DNA of 64,000 nt from Oscillatoriales cyanobacterium SM2_2_1 (GCA_012031145.1 JAAUUH010000001.1:1-64000), one strand, 5' to 3'. Counted from the stretch's first letter, positions 1 through 10,679 are shown. The notes: generated by a model from the letters alone, not told the origin. Program-made: numbers and translations.

Positions 1-137
1 ATACCGTAAATAGCTTTAGTTACGGAGCGGGGTGGCAGGGGTGAGACCTGGCTGGGGGCTGCGCCCCCAGCCCCCCTTCCCGTCTATGTCCGAGCTCACT
101 TGAATACAGCTATGACAGTTCGCAAAAACGTTGCTTT

Positions 138-380
138 TTAATTGCGGGTGCGGGTAGTCGTTTGGGTATTACCGTCAACGGTGCGGTTGGTCGTTTGGGT
201 ATTACCGTTGGAACCAGTGCGAGTGGTGGTTTGGGTATTGCCGTTGACAGAGCGGTTGGTCGTTTGGGAATTACCGTTGGGACCGGTCCGAGTCGTGGTC
301 TGCTGGGCTAGGGCGATCGCGCTGGGGCTGAGGAATGCCACCAAGACCAAGGCGGCAAGTTTGTGAGTGCGTTGAATCAT
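138..380 (-). CDS. Small secreted protein with ~11-aa tandem repeats (QTTTRTGxNGNx / QTTNRxVxGNT)
   Basis: ORF track; N-terminal signal peptide-like segment then five degenerate repeats. Confidence 0.7.
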   Translation of the reverse strand: MIQRTHKLAALVLVAFLSPSAIALAQQTTTRTGPNGNSQTTNRSVNGNTQTTTRTGSNGNTQTTNRTVDGNTQTTTRTRN

Positions 381-504
381 GGTTGTTACTCCTAAATTTA
401 TGGGTGGTTGAGGTGAAAGCTATTGAATTGGTTTTCTAGCGATGCGTATCAATTCTTAGGCAACTTAGCTCCCTAGGGTTCCTAGAAGCTAGAGACCAAA
501 GTCC

Positions 505-906
505 CTAGAACCCCCTTACCCGAAGACGCCGGGCATTTTGCTGCAGTTGCTGCTTCTGCTCTGGGGTAAGAATTTGGGTGATGCTTCCCTGGGCACTCTG
601 GAGAATTTGCTGAGTTTGCCCCTGCTGGTCGGCGGTTAAGTTCAATCCCGAAACAGTACTGCGGATATCCGTGCCATTGGCAAGGGCTTGGCGCAATTGG
701 GCTTCCTGGGATGGATCGAGAACCTTCTCAATATCTGCAATCACCTGATCGCTGAGAGCCGTCAGTTGTTGCTGTTGTGTCGCAGTCAGGGTAATGCCCT
801 GGAGGACGGGAAACCGACTCGCAGCGGAGGAAGATTGGGCGATCGCCGCAGAACTGGAAACGGCCGTGATCGCCACGACTGCAAGGCTCCAAAGAATTTG
901 TTTCAT
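505..906 (-). CDS. Small exported Gln-rich protein, signal peptide at MKQILWSLAVVAITAVSSSAAIAQ
   Basis: Internal ATG at 906 gives a clean signal peptide; the longer ORF start is less likely. Confidence 0.65.
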   Translation of the reverse strand: MKQILWSLAVVAITAVSSSAAIAQSSSAASRFPVLQGITLTATQQQQLTALSDQVIADIEKVLDPSQEAQLRQALANGTDIRSTVSGLNLTADQQGQTQQILQSAQGSITQILTPEQKQQLQQNARRLRVRGF

Positions 907-1093
907 GACATCGCCTACGAATGAACTATGCTGGCAGCATAGGAAAATGACAACGGGAAGCCAAGGGAACATAGTCCCGCTTTCCAAAAAAGATTTAGCC
1001 TTCTTGTGGGACGATCGTCCCTTGACAACGCCGTCAGTCCGTTCTTTGATGTCGCTATGGAAGCTGTCGGACATCATAGGAACTGAAGTGAAG

Positions 1094-2254
1094 ATGCTCA
1101 GCCCATCCCTCAAATTGTTTGCTTGGCTAGAGTGGATTTTACTAGCGATGACGGTGATCGCCCAAGGGGCGGGTGCCCGCTATGTCCAGTGGCCATTGCC
1201 CCTAGTGATGGTATCCCTACTGGGAATCGCCCTCTGGATGACCATGGCCCCGCGCCGACAGTCGGTGGCATTTTTGTCGGTGATGGGTGCCACTGCCATA
1301 GTGGCTGTGATGACCTTCAGCGGGCTAATTCTTTTTTATCACTTGCTATTTGTCATTTTGATGATTCGGATTTCCCTCCTGCTGCATGGCTGGTGGCGAT
1401 CGCTAGGGCTTGGCATTTTTTACATCAACTATGCGCTCCTCCAGTATTGGCGGTTTGTGGTTCTCCAATCCCCCCATCAGTTCATTCTGAGGGAGCCCTA
1501 CGCCACGGGGATTGCATTTACGGTGGTGTTCGGTTTTTTGCTGTTATTCCTCCAACTATTGATGGATGCCCTAACCGCTGAGTCCCAAAGTCGCCGAGCC
1601 CTCGCCCTGGCTAATGGACAGTTGCGGGAATATGCCGAGCGCGTGGAGCACCTGTCTGCGGCCCAGGAGCGTAACCGTATTGCCCGGGAGATGCACGATG
1701 CCCTGGGTCATTCCCTGACCATTCTCAATCTGCATTTGGATGCAACCCTCAGACTATGGGATGCTGACCCCCAGGAAGCCCATGACTTGGTTGCCGAAGC
1801 CAAGCAAGTATCGGCCAAGGCATTGGGTGAAGTTCGTTCTGCGATTGCTTCCCTGCGTGAGGATCCCCTAGAGGGGCGTTCCCTATCCATGGGGATCGCC
1901 CGATTATCCCAGGAGTTCTGCCGGGCAACCGGAGTGGAACCCCAGGTAGATCTGGCCATCTTCCAGTCCCTTCCCCCCTCTGTTGAGCGCACAATTTTTC
2001 GGGTGGTTCAGGAAGGTCTGACCAACATTTGCAAACATGCCCATGCCAGCGCTGTGGCGATCGCCATTCGGGAAGGCGCCCAGCACATTGAGATCGACAT
2101 TCGTGACAATGGCAGGGGATTTGATGTGCAGCAAAATATCACAGGCTTTGGGTTACAGGGAATTCGCGAGCGTGTTGAGAGCCTCTGCGGAGCCGTGGAA
2201 TTTCACTCGGCTGTGGGCCAGGGGTGCCACCTCAGAGCAGTGGTGCCGCGATGA
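1094..2254 (+). CDS. NarL-type sensor histidine kinase (multi-TM, HisKA_3, HATPase)
   Basis: AQERNRIAREMHDALGHSLTILNLHL H-box; DNGRGFD and GFGLQGIRERV ATPase motifs; start trimmed to MLSPSLKL. Confidence 0.85.
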   Translation: MLSPSLKLFAWLEWILLAMTVIAQGAGARYVQWPLPLVMVSLLGIALWMTMAPRRQSVAFLSVMGATAIVAVMTFSGLILFYHLLFVILMIRISLLLHGWWRSLGLGIFYINYALLQYWRFVVLQSPHQFILREPYATGIAFTVVFGFLLLFLQLLMDALTAESQSRRALALANGQLREYAERVEHLSAAQERNRIAREMHDALGHSLTILNLHLDATLRLWDADPQEAHDLVAEAKQVSAKALGEVRSAIASLREDPLEGRSLSMGIARLSQEFCRATGVEPQVDLAIFQSLPPSVERTIFRVVQEGLTNICKHAHASAVAIAIREGAQHIEIDIRDNGRGFDVQQNITGFGLQGIRERVESLCGAVEFHSAVGQGCHLRAVVPR

Positions 2255-2886
2255 TTCGGCTCCTTCTGGCCGATGATCAAGACCTGATTCGCCGTGGGCT
2301 AAGGGCGCTCCTCAAAACCGATCCGGAACTCATGGTTGTCGGGGAGGCCGAGAACGGAGCCTTGGCGCACCAGCAGTGCCAAGCCCTTGCTCCGGATGTA
2401 GTGCTCATGGATGTGCGGATGCCGGTCATGGATGGGGTTGCGGCCACGCGCCTAATCCGCCAGGAATTTCCCCTAGTGCGGGTGCTGATCCTGACTACCT
2501 TTGCCGATCAAACCTACGTGGAGCAAGGAATCCGGGCGGGGGCCTCAGGATACCTGCTAAAGGATACCCCCTTTGAGGAACTGACCCAGGCCATTCGCTT
2601 TATTCACCGGGGGTACACCCAAATTGGCCCCGGACTGCTGGAATGCGTCCTCGAGAGCCCACGCCATCCCCAAGCGCCCCCCCAACCCGGCTGGGAGGAA
2701 CTCACCGATCGCGATCACCAAATTATCCAACTTATCGCCCAGGGCATGAGCAACCGCGAAATTGCCCAGACCCTATTCCTCTCCGAAAAGACGGTCAAAA
2801 ATCGCCTGACCCAGATTCTGAGTTGCCTTAACCTGCGCGATCGCACCCAGTTGGCCGTTTCCGTGTGGCAAAAGCGAGAACCCTAG
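2251..2886 (+). CDS. NarL/LuxR-family response regulator
   Basis: REC domain (LLADDQDLIRRGL, DVRMPVMDG) and LuxR HTH (GMSNREIAQTLFLSEKTVKNRL); ATGA overlap with the kinase. Confidence 0.9.
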   Translation: MIRLLLADDQDLIRRGLRALLKTDPELMVVGEAENGALAHQQCQALAPDVVLMDVRMPVMDGVAATRLIRQEFPLVRVLILTTFADQTYVEQGIRAGASGYLLKDTPFEELTQAIRFIHRGYTQIGPGLLECVLESPRHPQAPPQPGWEELTDRDHQIIQLIAQGMSNREIAQTLFLSEKTVKNRLTQILSCLNLRDRTQLAVSVWQKREP

Positions 2887-2954
2887 GCTAAAAATTTGAC
2901 GGGCGCAGTACCGCTGATCCCCCAGGGCTTCTAGGTTGATCTTGATGATGCGCC

Positions 2955-3833
2955 CTAACTAGGCTGTCCGCTATAAAGCCCATGGGCATGGTAAGAACTA
3001 CGCACCAACGGGCCCGACCGCACCTGGGCAAAACCAATCGACCGGGCGATCGCCGCTAACATCCCAAACTCCTCTGGAGTCCAGTATTTTTCCACCGGCA
3101 AATGGGCCAGGGACGGCCGCAAATATTGCCCCAAGGTCACGGCACGACAGCCCACAGAATAAAGATCCCGCAGCGCGGTTTCGATCTCGGCAACGGTTTC
3201 CCCATGGCCCACCATCAGTCCCGACTTCACCAAAATCCTAGGATCCAGCCGCGCCACCGTTGCCAGCACCGAGAGCGATCGCCCATACTTAGCGCCACGC
3301 CGCACCCGTCCCTGCAGCCGTTCTACGGTTTCCAGATTGTGGTTATAGCAAACCGGTTGCGCCGCCACCACGGTTTCGATACAGGTGCGATCGCCCCGAA
3401 AATCCGGCGTCAGCACCTCCAAAAGCACCCCCGGTCGCTCTGCCCGCACCGCCGCCATCACCCGCACAAACCAGCCTGCCCCCTGATCCGCCAAGTCATC
3501 CCGCGCCACCGAAGTCAGCACCACATAATCCAAACCTAGCAGAGCCACCGCCTCTGCCACCCGCTGTGGCTCCTCCGGATCCAACGGCATCGGCGCATGG
3601 CCCTTATCCACCTGACAAAAAGCACAGGCCCGGGTGCAGGTTGCCCCCATCAACAAAAACGTGGCCGTCCGCTGGGCGTAGCATTCCGCCCGGTTAGGGC
3701 ATCGCCCTTCCTCGCAGATGGTGTGAATCTGGCGCTGCTTTATAATTTGCTGCACCGCCGAAATGTCCTCCGTAGTGCCAATGGAGGGGCGCAGCCAGTC
3801 AGGAAGGCGAAGCGAAGCTTGGGAATTGGTCAT
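2955..3833 (-). CDS. lipA: Lipoyl synthase
   Basis: [12 protein letters not shown] and CTRACAFC radical-SAM motifs. Confidence 0.93.
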   Translation of the reverse strand: MTNSQASLRLPDWLRPSIGTTEDISAVQQIIKQRQIHTICEEGRCPNRAECYAQRTATFLLMGATCTRACAFCQVDKGHAPMPLDPEEPQRVAEAVALLGLDYVVLTSVARDDLADQGAGWFVRVMAAVRAERPGVLLEVLTPDFRGDRTCIETVVAAQPVCYNHNLETVERLQGRVRRGAKYGRSLSVLATVARLDPRILVKSGLMVGHGETVAEIETALRDLYSVGCRAVTLGQYLRPSLAHLPVEKYWTPEEFGMLAAIARSIGFAQVRSGPLVRSSYHAHGLYSGQPS

Positions 3834-3989
3834 AGCAGCGGAAACACCAGAACAATGAACATCGCAGCAGGTTTTAGGTTCAGTGTACTGCACCAGCTCG
3901 AGTCCAAAAAAAACGCCTCAGATGTTCCCAAGATGGCCTGATGCGTGTAGAATCAGCCTCAAAAATCGCAAGGCAAGGGGACATCAGCA

Positions 3990-4595
3990 GTGGCAGCGTA
4001 TAAGATTCTGGTGATTGACGACAGCCGAGTGATCCGCAACATGGTGCGTGATCTTCTGCCCACCGCGCAGTTTGATGTAATTGAGGCCCCGGACGGGATT
4101 AAGGGTCTAGAAGCCGCTAAGAGTGAGCGCCCTTGGCTGATCATGTTAGATTTTTTGCTTCCCAAGATGAGCGGCTACGATGTCTATCAAAACCTGCAGC
4201 AGGATCCTGAGCTAGCCTACACGCCCCTGGTTTTGATGTCCGGTCGCAAGGAGGAAGTCACCAGCAAAATTTCTGAGCCTTTCAGTGATCACTTCTTAGC
4301 GTTCATTGAAAAACCCTTCGAGAAAAACGAGCTAGTGCAGGCCATTAAGATGGCCCGATCCCTAGCCGAGCGCAAGCCTCGAGTAACCCAGGTTCCTGCT
4401 GCTGCCCCTGCCCCAGTCGAAGCTCCCGCTGCTGCCGCCAGTTCGGAATTGGTGCAGCGTCTCCAGAAACTCGAAGAAAAGGTGACACTGATCGACGCGA
4501 TGGACAAGCGGATCAAAGCTCTAGAGCAGCAGATTGTTACCCAGCACAAGCAGTTGCAGCAGTTGGTGGACTACATCAAGCGCAAAGTGGGGTAA
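3990..4595 (+). CDS. CheY-like response regulator with C-terminal coiled coil; GTG start
   Basis: YKILVIDDSRVIRNMVRDLL, MLDFLLPKMSGYD; Ala/Pro linker then coiled coil. Confidence 0.85.
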   Translation: MAAYKILVIDDSRVIRNMVRDLLPTAQFDVIEAPDGIKGLEAAKSERPWLIMLDFLLPKMSGYDVYQNLQQDPELAYTPLVLMSGRKEEVTSKISEPFSDHFLAFIEKPFEKNELVQAIKMARSLAERKPRVTQVPAAAPAPVEAPAAAASSELVQRLQKLEEKVTLIDAMDKRIKALEQQIVTQHKQLQQLVDYIKRKVG

Positions 4596-4598
4596 TGA

Positions 4599-5039
4599 TT
4601 GATTTTAGCGGTGATTGCGGTGCTGCCAATAATTGCGGTTTTACCTTTGCCCAATGCTCAAGGGGATTATTTGCCGCCCATCCGTCGTACTCCTGTGCAT
4701 CGACTGTGGCAAGTCGTGGATCGCGACCCAGCGGGACTAAATTGCCGCATGGCTGCCGAATTTCCGCCGGGAACCCTCTGGTTTGAGACGGCACGAGGGC
4801 AAGTTTTGTTAACGAGCGATCGCCACCCCATCGGTCAATGGCCCGTAGTTGCGACCCTCAAGCGCGGGGCCATGGTTCAAGCCTTTAGTGGCAACCTCGG
4901 AGCCCAACTGATCATCCGCGATCGCCAGAAAAAGCCATGGCTGCCGGTACTGGTGGAACGTTCCAGGGGTGGGGTGCACTGCTTTGTGCGGGCCAATAGC
5001 AAATTGATCCAACCCGCTGGCAAAGAAACCCGTTTCTAG
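4599..5039 (+). CDS. Exported hypothetical protein, possibly SH3-like
   Basis: ORF with hydrophobic leader just after the upstream regulator; TTG or GTG start. Confidence 0.5.
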   Translation: MILAVIAVLPIIAVLPLPNAQGDYLPPIRRTPVHRLWQVVDRDPAGLNCRMAAEFPPGTLWFETARGQVLLTSDRHPIGQWPVVATLKRGAMVQAFSGNLGAQLIIRDRQKKPWLPVLVERSRGGVHCFVRANSKLIQPAGKETRF

Positions 5040-5136
5040 GGGTTGTGAGCACTGAGTTATACGGTTCATAGACTAGAACTATCTGTGTATCAAACTGTGT
5101 ATTAAAGTTCCATTTTTTGTAATGAGGTTGGACTTC

Positions 5137-5970
5137 ATGAACGGTGGTTATACCTCAAATGAACTTGCTCGGCACTTGGAAACAGCAAAGCGTATTTTAA
5201 ATAAAATTTATAGTTGGTGGGCTATCGGAGAACAAGTCCGTGGCGGTGCAGGAACAATTCCTCCTGTTGCTACTCTTATTCTTCCAGATACAGAATGGAA
5301 TGACTTGAATATAAACCAACAGATTAGCCTTACGTTCTACGCCGAAAACATGGTTGATGATGTACGAAGTAATCCTGAAAAGTATCTAACCATTTCACCT
5401 TCTGCACCCATTTATTCATCCATGCTTGCCAATTGTCGCCGTATCAATGATGGCTTCTGGGAAATTGTTATCAGCAGATTTGTCGATGAAGATTCTAGGA
5501 AATTAATGGTTGATAAAAGTATTGTTAGAGGTGACAAATTTTGGGATTATGAACAAGATAAGTTTGGAATTCGTGCTTCTACTTTTCGAGAAACCACAGA
5601 AGAATCAAATCCTCCAAACATAATTCCTAACCGGAAGGATGCGGTTGTTGATATTCGCAAAATTCGTGATTACTGCCTTAATCTAAACCATAATGAACTT
5701 AATCTAAACCATGATGAAGGTAAACACAAGGCACGATTATTTCCCTCGATTTTGGGTATGACTTCAGCTGATGCTGAAAAACTCCGCCAAATCCTTCTTG
5801 AAATCGTTGAATCACAAGTAGCTAAACCAGGACGACGCGATGAGTTTGGGCAACGTTACACTATAGATTTCAAGCTTGAATGGCAAGGCAAAAGTGCAAA
5901 TATAAGAAGTGGCCGGATTATTGAGCATGGTTCCAACATTCCAAAACTGACAACTTGCTATCCTTTATAG
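5137..5970 (+). CDS. Hypothetical protein with DUF6883-like C-terminal domain
   Basis: C-terminus GKHKARLFPSILGMTSADAEKLRQILLE...YTIDFKLEW...SGRIIEHGSNIPKLTTCYPL; SD-like ATGAGGTTGG before ATG 5137; AT-richer than surroundings. Confidence 0.65.
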   Translation: MNGGYTSNELARHLETAKRILNKIYSWWAIGEQVRGGAGTIPPVATLILPDTEWNDLNINQQISLTFYAENMVDDVRSNPEKYLTISPSAPIYSSMLANCRRINDGFWEIVISRFVDEDSRKLMVDKSIVRGDKFWDYEQDKFGIRASTFRETTEESNPPNIIPNRKDAVVDIRKIRDYCLNLNHNELNLNHDEGKHKARLFPSILGMTSADAEKLRQILLEIVESQVAKPGRRDEFGQRYTIDFKLEWQGKSANIRSGRIIEHGSNIPKLTTCYPL

Positions 5971-5989
5971 GCTCTAGGGGTAATATGCA

Positions 5990-6238
5990 ATGACAAACAA
6001 CACAATTAATTTGCTCGATGTAGTAGCGTTGATAACAGATCTTCCTGAATGTAATTTATGGCAAGGTCAAGTCGGTACAGTCGTTGAAATTCTAGCTACT
6101 GGAAAGGCTTTTGAAGTAGAGTTTAGCGACCGTAGTGGACGCACGTATGAATCCCTCGGTTTACGACCAGAACAAATTATGGTGCTACATTTCGAGCCAG
6201 TTTCTCCTAGTTCAACATCTGGAGTGGTTACGGCGTAA
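5990..6238 (+). CDS. DUF4926-like small protein
   Basis: LLDVVALITDLPECNLWQGQVGTVVEIL...FEVEFSDRSGRTYESLGLRPEQIMVL. Confidence 0.75.
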   Translation: MTNNTINLLDVVALITDLPECNLWQGQVGTVVEILATGKAFEVEFSDRSGRTYESLGLRPEQIMVLHFEPVSPSSTSGVVTA

Positions 6239-6241
6239 ACC

Positions 6242-6327
6242 GTATAACAAACGGGCTGGAGCGGACTTCTGGAAAATCTTGGTGTTGTTATCAAGGAATT
6301 TGTAGCCGCTCAGCCGGAACGTTGTAT
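6242..6327 (+). repeat. attC-like integron recombination site
   Basis: GTATAAC-AAACG-GGCTGGAGCGG ... CCGCTCAGCC-GGAAC-GTTGTAT: R and L boxes with one unpaired base in the L stem. Confidence 0.6.
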
Positions 6328-6436
6328 TGAGCTGTTAAATGCTCTCACGGTGGGGATCTCAGCCCTAACCCGTTAAACTCCACGGGCGCGGTACCACCTA
6401 TCCCCCAAGGCTTCTATCTGAAATTGATGGCGCACC

Positions 6437-6853
6437 CTAGGAAACGTCATCCGTCGGCTGTTCCCCGGAGCCTGCCTCGGGATCGGTTGGCTTTTGCAGC
6501 CGTTCCTGTTCAATTTGGCTCAGCAATGAAAGAATCCGCACCCCCCGGTCAAAGGATTGATCTATCTTGAAGCTGACTTCGGGAACGCGACGTAAGCTCA
6601 ACCGCTGCCCCAGTTGATGGCGGACAAACCCGGTCGCTGATGCTAGGGCGTTCATGGTTTCCTTTTGGGCCTCTTCGGTGCCGTAAATACTGACAAAAAT
6701 GCGGGCGTGTTGCAGGTCTCCCGAAACTTCGACGTCAGTGACGCTAACCATGCCCATGCCGACCCGATCATCCTTAATATCGCGCAGGATCATGCTGCTC
6801 ACTTCGCGCTTGATCTGCTCCGCAACTCTGGCAACGCGACGGGTAGTGGCCAT
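6437..6853 (-). CDS. rbfA: 30S ribosome-binding factor A
   Basis: [54 protein letters not shown]. Confidence 0.93.
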   Translation of the reverse strand: MATTRRVARVAEQIKREVSSMILRDIKDDRVGMGMVSVTDVEVSGDLQHARIFVSIYGTEEAQKETMNALASATGFVRHQLGQRLSLRRVPEVSFKIDQSFDRGVRILSLLSQIEQERLQKPTDPEAGSGEQPTDDVS

Positions 6854-7013
6854 ATCTTTCTCCGGGGGGAAATCAACTGATCGAAAAGGTCTGGTATAGA
6901 AGATAACATCTTTAACTGAACAGACCGCTATGGTGGACGTAGCATTTATACTTAGCTTTCTAGGTGTTTTTAGGGCTTGGCGTAAATGTTAGCCAATGTT
7001 ATGAGGTTGTTCT

Positions 7014-7235
7014 ATGCAAACCCCCGAAGCTCTTCTGCGCTCATTTGAACAGTTGTACCTAAACATTACTGAGCCTCTAGATCCTTTTGTGGCTCTGGCG
7101 CTGACCAATTTAAGCTTGCGGGTGGTGGAGACAGCCTACACCATGGGATTTCAGGATGGTCAACGCGGCTCCGGATCTTCCTGCGCGGTGTGTGGGGATG
7201 GGCCATGCCTAGCGACAAAGCCTAGTGCAGTCTAA
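7014..7235 (+). CDS. Hypothetical small protein
   Basis: 73-aa ORF. Confidence 0.45.
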   Translation: MQTPEALLRSFEQLYLNITEPLDPFVALALTNLSLRVVETAYTMGFQDGQRGSGSSCAVCGDGPCLATKPSAV

Positions 7236-7671
7236 TGCTTTTGGGTGGTTTGGGAAGCTGCTCAACTGCCTTGGCCATGAAGCCTGTTATCTATGCCTTA
7301 ATTGGGGTTTGATCTAGGGGTTGTCATTACTTAGCTGTCAAAGGATTTCACGGGCTGCACCCCCAACCAAGGGTTTCACCCTGCACCCCGTCCCAACCAA
7401 ATTATTTACAGCTATAGCTGGAATTATGACGCGCCCTAGGGCTCCAAACCCCAGGAATGGAGTTCGATTCTGTGACCCGGATGGCCATGTTTTAGGTGTT
7501 GATGACTTCGTTAGTTGTTAGTTTGGTTCGTATAGTTCAGTAAGTTCATGGAAAATTGAGCGGCTGACTGAAGCGACTAACTGTAGCGACTTACTCATAG
7601 AGGGAGTTGGGCGGCGGCAGGGAGAACTATGGGGTGGAGCCAACGAAAAATAACAATCGTGGCGATCACTC

Positions 7672-8304
7672 CTAGGTAGGCGGGCCGGGCAAATTCAGCC
7701 AAAACCAACTTCTGTCTGCCTTGGGCGATCGCCCAAAGGGCAGGATGGAGGTGCGTTCCTTGAGGGCTAAAAAGGCTTCGCCATAGCGGGTTTCTAAACG
7801 GCGATCGCCATGCCATGCCCCAAAGAGGTGATATCCCACTAGGGCCAGGGCAGTCAGGAGGGCAAAGGAGGAGCCGATCCAGAGGGTGTGGGCCAAGCAC
7901 CAGAGGGTCATGCCCGTCAGTTGGGGATGGCGGGTGATGCGGGTGATGCCAGTTTCAAATAAATGGACCTGGGGTCGGGCGATCGCTGCCACTTCCAGCA
8001 GGTTAAATGTGGCTGGATATAAAAAGAAAAAGGCCAGGCTGGATACCGCCGAGATCAGGAGTTCCATCCCCGGCACATCCTGGACAAACCAGAGGGCTAT
8101 GCCAGCGTAGCGGTGGTTAAAGTAAAAGACAAACACCGGCACGGCCAAAATCAGGCTCACTAGGGCAAAAATCACCCGGTAGGCACGGGCTCCAAGGCGC
8201 TGCTCCGCTGGCAGGCGTAGGGCCGCCAGACCACTATGGGCGATCGCAAAGAGGCCAATTAATCCCACCATGGTGAGGTGGAGTTCAAGGTCATTTGGGG
8301 TCAT
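7672..8304 (-). CDS. NnrU-family / 15-cis-zeta-carotene isomerase (Z-ISO)-like membrane protein
   Basis: RITRHPQLTGMTLWCLAHTLWIGSSFALLTALALVGYHLFGAWHGDRRLETRYGEAF resembles remembered plant Z-ISO. Confidence 0.75.
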   Translation of the reverse strand: MTPNDLELHLTMVGLIGLFAIAHSGLAALRLPAEQRLGARAYRVIFALVSLILAVPVFVFYFNHRYAGIALWFVQDVPGMELLISAVSSLAFFFLYPATFNLLEVAAIARPQVHLFETGITRITRHPQLTGMTLWCLAHTLWIGSSFALLTALALVGYHLFGAWHGDRRLETRYGEAFLALKERTSILPFGRSPKADRSWFWLNLPGPPT

Positions 8305-8945
8305 GGCACTATGGGCAGGATGAGGGTTTCGGCGGCGGTGAATAACAGTCGGTAGCCCAGTTCCCGGAGCATCTCGCGCAGGAGGGGCAGGCTCAGTCCT
8401 AAAACATTGGTGTGGCAGCCATCGAGCCGTTCGATCAGGGAGCCGCCTAACCCCTCTAGGGTGAAGCAGCCGGAGCAGCAGACGGGCTCCCCGGTAGCAA
8501 CATAGCTGTGGACTTCCTCATCGGTGGCGGCGACAAAATAAACGGTGGTGACACGATGGCGCACAATCATCCGTTGCTTTTGCACATCTAGGAGGCAATG
8601 CCCCGTATACAGGTCGCCACTTTTGCCCCGCATTTGCTCCCAGGTGGCGATCGCCACGGTGGGCGAATCCGGTTTGCCCCGCACCTGGCCGTTGATAAAC
8701 AAAATCGAGTCACAGCCAAGAACCAGGGTGGGAACCTGGCGTAGCTCCATAGGCAAATCCCGTGCTACCACTTCGGCTTTGCACTGGGCTAAGGTGGTGA
8801 CATGGGCGGCCGGATCCTGGACGGTAACCAGGGATTCATCGAAATAACTCACCTGTACCCGGGGGCGGAATCCAGCATTTTCTAGGAGTTTTTTGCGGGT
8901 GGGGGAAGCGGAGGCCAGCAATAGCACCGGTGGGTTAGTCGCCAT
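8301..8945 (-). CDS. maf: Maf-family nucleoside triphosphate pyrophosphatase
   Basis: [33 protein letters not shown]; start trimmed to [14 protein letters not shown]. Confidence 0.88.
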   Translation of the reverse strand: MATNPPVLLLASASPTRKKLLENAGFRPRVQVSYFDESLVTVQDPAAHVTTLAQCKAEVVARDLPMELRQVPTLVLGCDSILFINGQVRGKPDSPTVAIATWEQMRGKSGDLYTGHCLLDVQKQRMIVRHRVTTVYFVAATDEEVHSYVATGEPVCCSGCFTLEGLGGSLIERLDGCHTNVLGLSLPLLREMLRELGYRLLFTAAETLILPIVP

Positions 8946-10614
8946 CGGTGACGGCTCCCCGACTGCTGCTGGAGACCAAACGGGCATATTTAGCCAAGAC
9001 GCCGCGAGTGTAGCGGGGGACGGGTGGCTGCCACTGGGCGCGGCGCTGGGCAAGCTCCCCATCGGAGACATGGAGGCGGAGGAGCCGCTTGGGGGCATCA
9101 ATGGTAATCAGGTCGCCTTCTTGAATCAGGGCGATCGCACCGCCGACAAAGGCTTCGGGGGCTACATGGCCCACTACCAAACCGTAGGTGCCACCGGAAA
9201 AACGCCCATCGGTAATTAGCCCCACGGAGTCCCCCAAACCGGCACCGATGATCGCACTGGTGGGGGCGAGCATCTCCCGCATGCCGGGGCCGCCCTTGGG
9301 TCCTTCATAGCGCACGACCACCACATCTCCTTTTTGGATTCTACCGTCCAGAATCGCTGCCAGACAGGACTCCTCGGAGTCAAATACGCGGGCGGGACCA
9401 GTGATTTGGGGCACCTTAACGCCGCTGATCTTAGCTACGGAGCCTTCGGTGGCCAGATTGCCCTTGAGCACCGCTAGGTGTCCTTGGGCATAGAGAGGGC
9501 GATCCCAATGGCGAATCACATCTTGGGTAGTGGCAGGGATGTCAGGAATGGCGGTGAGCACCTCAGCGATGGTTTGCCCCGTAATGGTCAGGCAATCGCC
9601 ATGGAGGAGGTCGTGCGCCAAGAGCATTTTCATCACCTGGGGAATACCGCCGGCCCGATGTAGATCCGTGGCCACATAGCGACCGCTGGGCTTGAGGTCG
9701 CAGAGCACGGGGACGCGCTGACGGATGGTTTCGATATCGTCGAGGGTGAGGGGGACTTCGGCGGCATGGGCGATCGCCAAGAAGTGCAACACGGCATTGG
9801 TGGAGCCACCGACGGCCATGATTACTGAGAGGGCATTTTCTATGGAGCGCCGGGTAATGATATCGCGCGGGCAGAGGTTCTGGGCGATCGCCCGGTGCAG
9901 GACGACAGCGGATTGGGCGGTGCTGTCACTTTTTTCGTCATCCTCGGCAGCCATCGTTGAGGAATACATTAGACTCATGCCAAGGGCTTCAAAGGCTGAG
10001 GACATGGTGTTGGCGGTGAACATACCGCCGCAGGAGCCGGCACCGGGACAGGCATGGCGCTCAATTTCCAGCAAGGTTTGATCGTTGATTTTACCGGCGC
10101 TGTGCTGCCCAACAGCCTCAAAGGCACTAACCACCGTTAGGTCTTGTCCTTGGTAATGTCCGGGCTTAATCGTGCCGCCATAGACAAAAATGCTGGGGAT
10201 ATTCATCCGGGCGATCGCGATCATGGCTCCGGGCATATTTTTGTCACATCCCCCAATGGCCAGCAGCCCATCCATACTTTGCCCGTTGCAAACGGTTTCG
10301 ATGGCGTCAGCAATCACATCCCGCGACACTAGGGAATATTTCATCCCCTCGGTGCCCATGGAAATCCCATCACTGATGGTGATGGTGCCAAATATCTGGG
10401 GCATGGCACCCTGTTCTTTTAGGGTCACCATGGCCCGCTCGGCCAGTTGACCGATCCCCACATTGCAAGGGGTGAGGTTGCTGTGGGCGTTGGCCACACC
10501 CACAATTGGTTTGTGGAAGTCTTCATCCCCGAAGCCAACGGCTCGCATCATGGCACGGTTAGGCGAACGTGAGGCTCCAGCCGTCACCACATGGCTTCTG
10601 CGATTCAATGTCAT
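8935..10614 (-). CDS. ilvD: Dihydroxy-acid dehydratase
   Basis: [55 protein letters not shown]. Confidence 0.96.
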   Translation of the reverse strand: MTLNRRSHVVTAGASRSPNRAMMRAVGFGDEDFHKPIVGVANAHSNLTPCNVGIGQLAERAMVTLKEQGAMPQIFGTITISDGISMGTEGMKYSLVSRDVIADAIETVCNGQSMDGLLAIGGCDKNMPGAMIAIARMNIPSIFVYGGTIKPGHYQGQDLTVVSAFEAVGQHSAGKINDQTLLEIERHACPGAGSCGGMFTANTMSSAFEALGMSLMYSSTMAAEDDEKSDSTAQSAVVLHRAIAQNLCPRDIITRRSIENALSVIMAVGGSTNAVLHFLAIAHAAEVPLTLDDIETIRQRVPVLCDLKPSGRYVATDLHRAGGIPQVMKMLLAHDLLHGDCLTITGQTIAEVLTAIPDIPATTQDVIRHWDRPLYAQGHLAVLKGNLATEGSVAKISGVKVPQITGPARVFDSEESCLAAILDGRIQKGDVVVVRYEGPKGGPGMREMLAPTSAIIGAGLGDSVGLITDGRFSGGTYGLVVGHVAPEAFVGGAIALIQEGDLITIDAPKRLLRLHVSDGELAQRRAQWQPPVPRYTRGVLAKYARLVSSSSRGAVTDGD

Positions 10615-10679
10615 AGCGATAAAAATTCCGAAAATCTCTTAAAATTCTAATCATTCTTGGCAGAGGCGATCTTACCTCC

